Assembly: GCA_017463035.1 (NCBI GenBank)
Contig: JAFTPY010000174.1
Location: forward strand, 1-6,845
Origin: Lachnospiraceae bacterium
Lineage (GTDB): Bacteria; Bacillota; Clostridia; Lachnospirales; Lachnospiraceae
Direction: 5' to 3'
Length of the DNA stretch: 6,845 bases
This document shows positions 6,255 through 6,845 of the stretch, piece after piece. A model generated the notes under the pieces. The model saw only the letters and a program-made list of their open reading frames with translations. It made no database searches and was not told where the DNA came from. Each line of letters begins with the position of its first letter. The first letter of the stretch is position 1. The translations under genes and the position numbers were made by a program.

Positions 6255-6845
6255 ACACGGTCACCTGCCTTAATAATATTTTCGCCGCTCGGCAAAACAC
6301 CTCTCGGATAATCGTCAATGGTTGTACCTCCGGAAATTGCGGTGTTCTTTCCGATCTTCACTCTGTCCGGAACAATGGAATTCTCACCGATGGTAACCAT
6401 ACCGTTATTGTAAATATCCGGTTTCCATGTATTTGGAACCTCATCGAACACACCCAGCTCACAATCCGTACCGATGTAACAGTTCTCGGCAATAATCGCC
6501 TTATTTACCGTAGTATTGTCACCGATTACGGTTCCCTTCATAATAATAGAATCCCGAACAATACAATTCTCTCCGATTACTACCCCCGGACCGATGACAC
6601 AATTGTAAACCTGACCGTAAATCTCGGCTCCTTCACCGATAATCGCACGTTCAATTACACTGTTCTCGGAAATATACTGCGGCTGAATCACTTCCGACTT
6701 GGTGTAAATCTTCCAGAACTCCTCGTATAAGTTAAACTCCGGAATCAAATCGATAAGCTCCATATTGGATTCCCAGTAGGACTGTAAGGTACCTACATCC
6801 TTCCAATACCCGTTGAACTCATAAGCATAAATACTGCCTCTCTCA
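6251..6845 (-). CDS. glgC: Glucose-1-phosphate adenylyltransferase GlgC, C-terminal part only
   Basis: Catalytic subunit of ADP-glucose pyrophosphorylase. Only the last 197 residues are in the window; the N-terminal nucleotidyltransferase core with the ATP-binding loop lies beyond position 6845. The visible part begins ERGSIYAYEFNGYWKDVGTL, where the intact GYWKDVGT keeps the metal-binding Asp that GlgD lacks, then YWESNMELI and a linker. It continues as a hexapeptide-repeat left-handed beta-helix (IGEGAEIYGQ, IGPGVVIGENC, MKGTVIGDNTTVNK, IAENCYIGTDCELG) and ends DYPRGVLPSGENIIKAGDRV. The beta-helix carries inter-subunit contacts in this family. The stop overlaps the glgD start by four bases. 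A family length of about 420 residues suggests roughly half the gene is missing; its promoter is not visible. The distinction from GlgD is secure from the Asp and from gene order. Confidence 0.95.
   Translation of the reverse strand, partial: ERGSIYAYEFNGYWKDVGTLQSYWESNMELIDLIPEFNLYEEFWKIYTKSEVIQPQYISENSVIERAIIGEGAEIYGQVYNCVIGPGVVIGENCIVRDSIIMKGTVIGDNTTVNKAIIAENCYIGTDCELGVFDEVPNTWKPDIYNNGMVTIGENSIVPDRVKIGKNTAISGGTTIDDYPRGVLPSGENIIKAGDRV

Overview
The window looks like ordinary chromosomal DNA of a Gram-positive Clostridia, most likely a Lachnospiraceae-type gut Firmicute. The basis is family resemblance: a GlgC/GlgD pair with a clostridial-style GlgD, a PdaC-like membrane-anchored polysaccharide deacetylase, a pth-mfd pair, and strong AAGGAGG-type ribosome binding sites. 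This is recognition from memory of these families, not a database result. All five protein genes lie on the minus strand, so gene order is read from high to low coordinates.

Upstream block (6845 to 5130): the C-terminal half of glgC runs in from the window edge and overlaps glgD by four bases (ATGA). Together they encode the catalytic and the degenerate, probably regulatory, subunits of ADP-glucose pyrophosphorylase, the committed step of glycogen synthesis. A strong intrinsic terminator (5082-5117) closes this operon.

Intergenic block (5129 to 4538, about 590 bases): this has no convincing protein gene but is full of structure. After the terminator come three copies of a TAGCCG/CGGCTA hexamer and a good sigma-A-type minus-strand promoter (TTGTGA, 17 bases, TATACT). 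Then comes a 232-bp imperfect inverted repeat (about 4645-4876). Its arms are roughly 65 bases long, and its centre can fold into a junction carrying two further hairpins. On the minus strand the left arm ends in seven Ts. It may be a MITE-like mobile repeat, a structured small RNA or leader, or both. It is the most interesting object here. A weaker promoter (4578-4606) lies between it and the next gene.

Downstream block (4537 to 1): a PdaC-like polysaccharide deacetylase, peptidyl-tRNA hydrolase (pth) and the transcription-repair coupling factor (mfd, cut by the window edge after about 805 residues) sit 12 and 8 bases apart and look like one operon. It joins cell-wall modification, recycling of stalled peptidyl-tRNA and rescue of stalled RNA polymerase. 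The long plus-strand ORFs opposite these genes are shadows.
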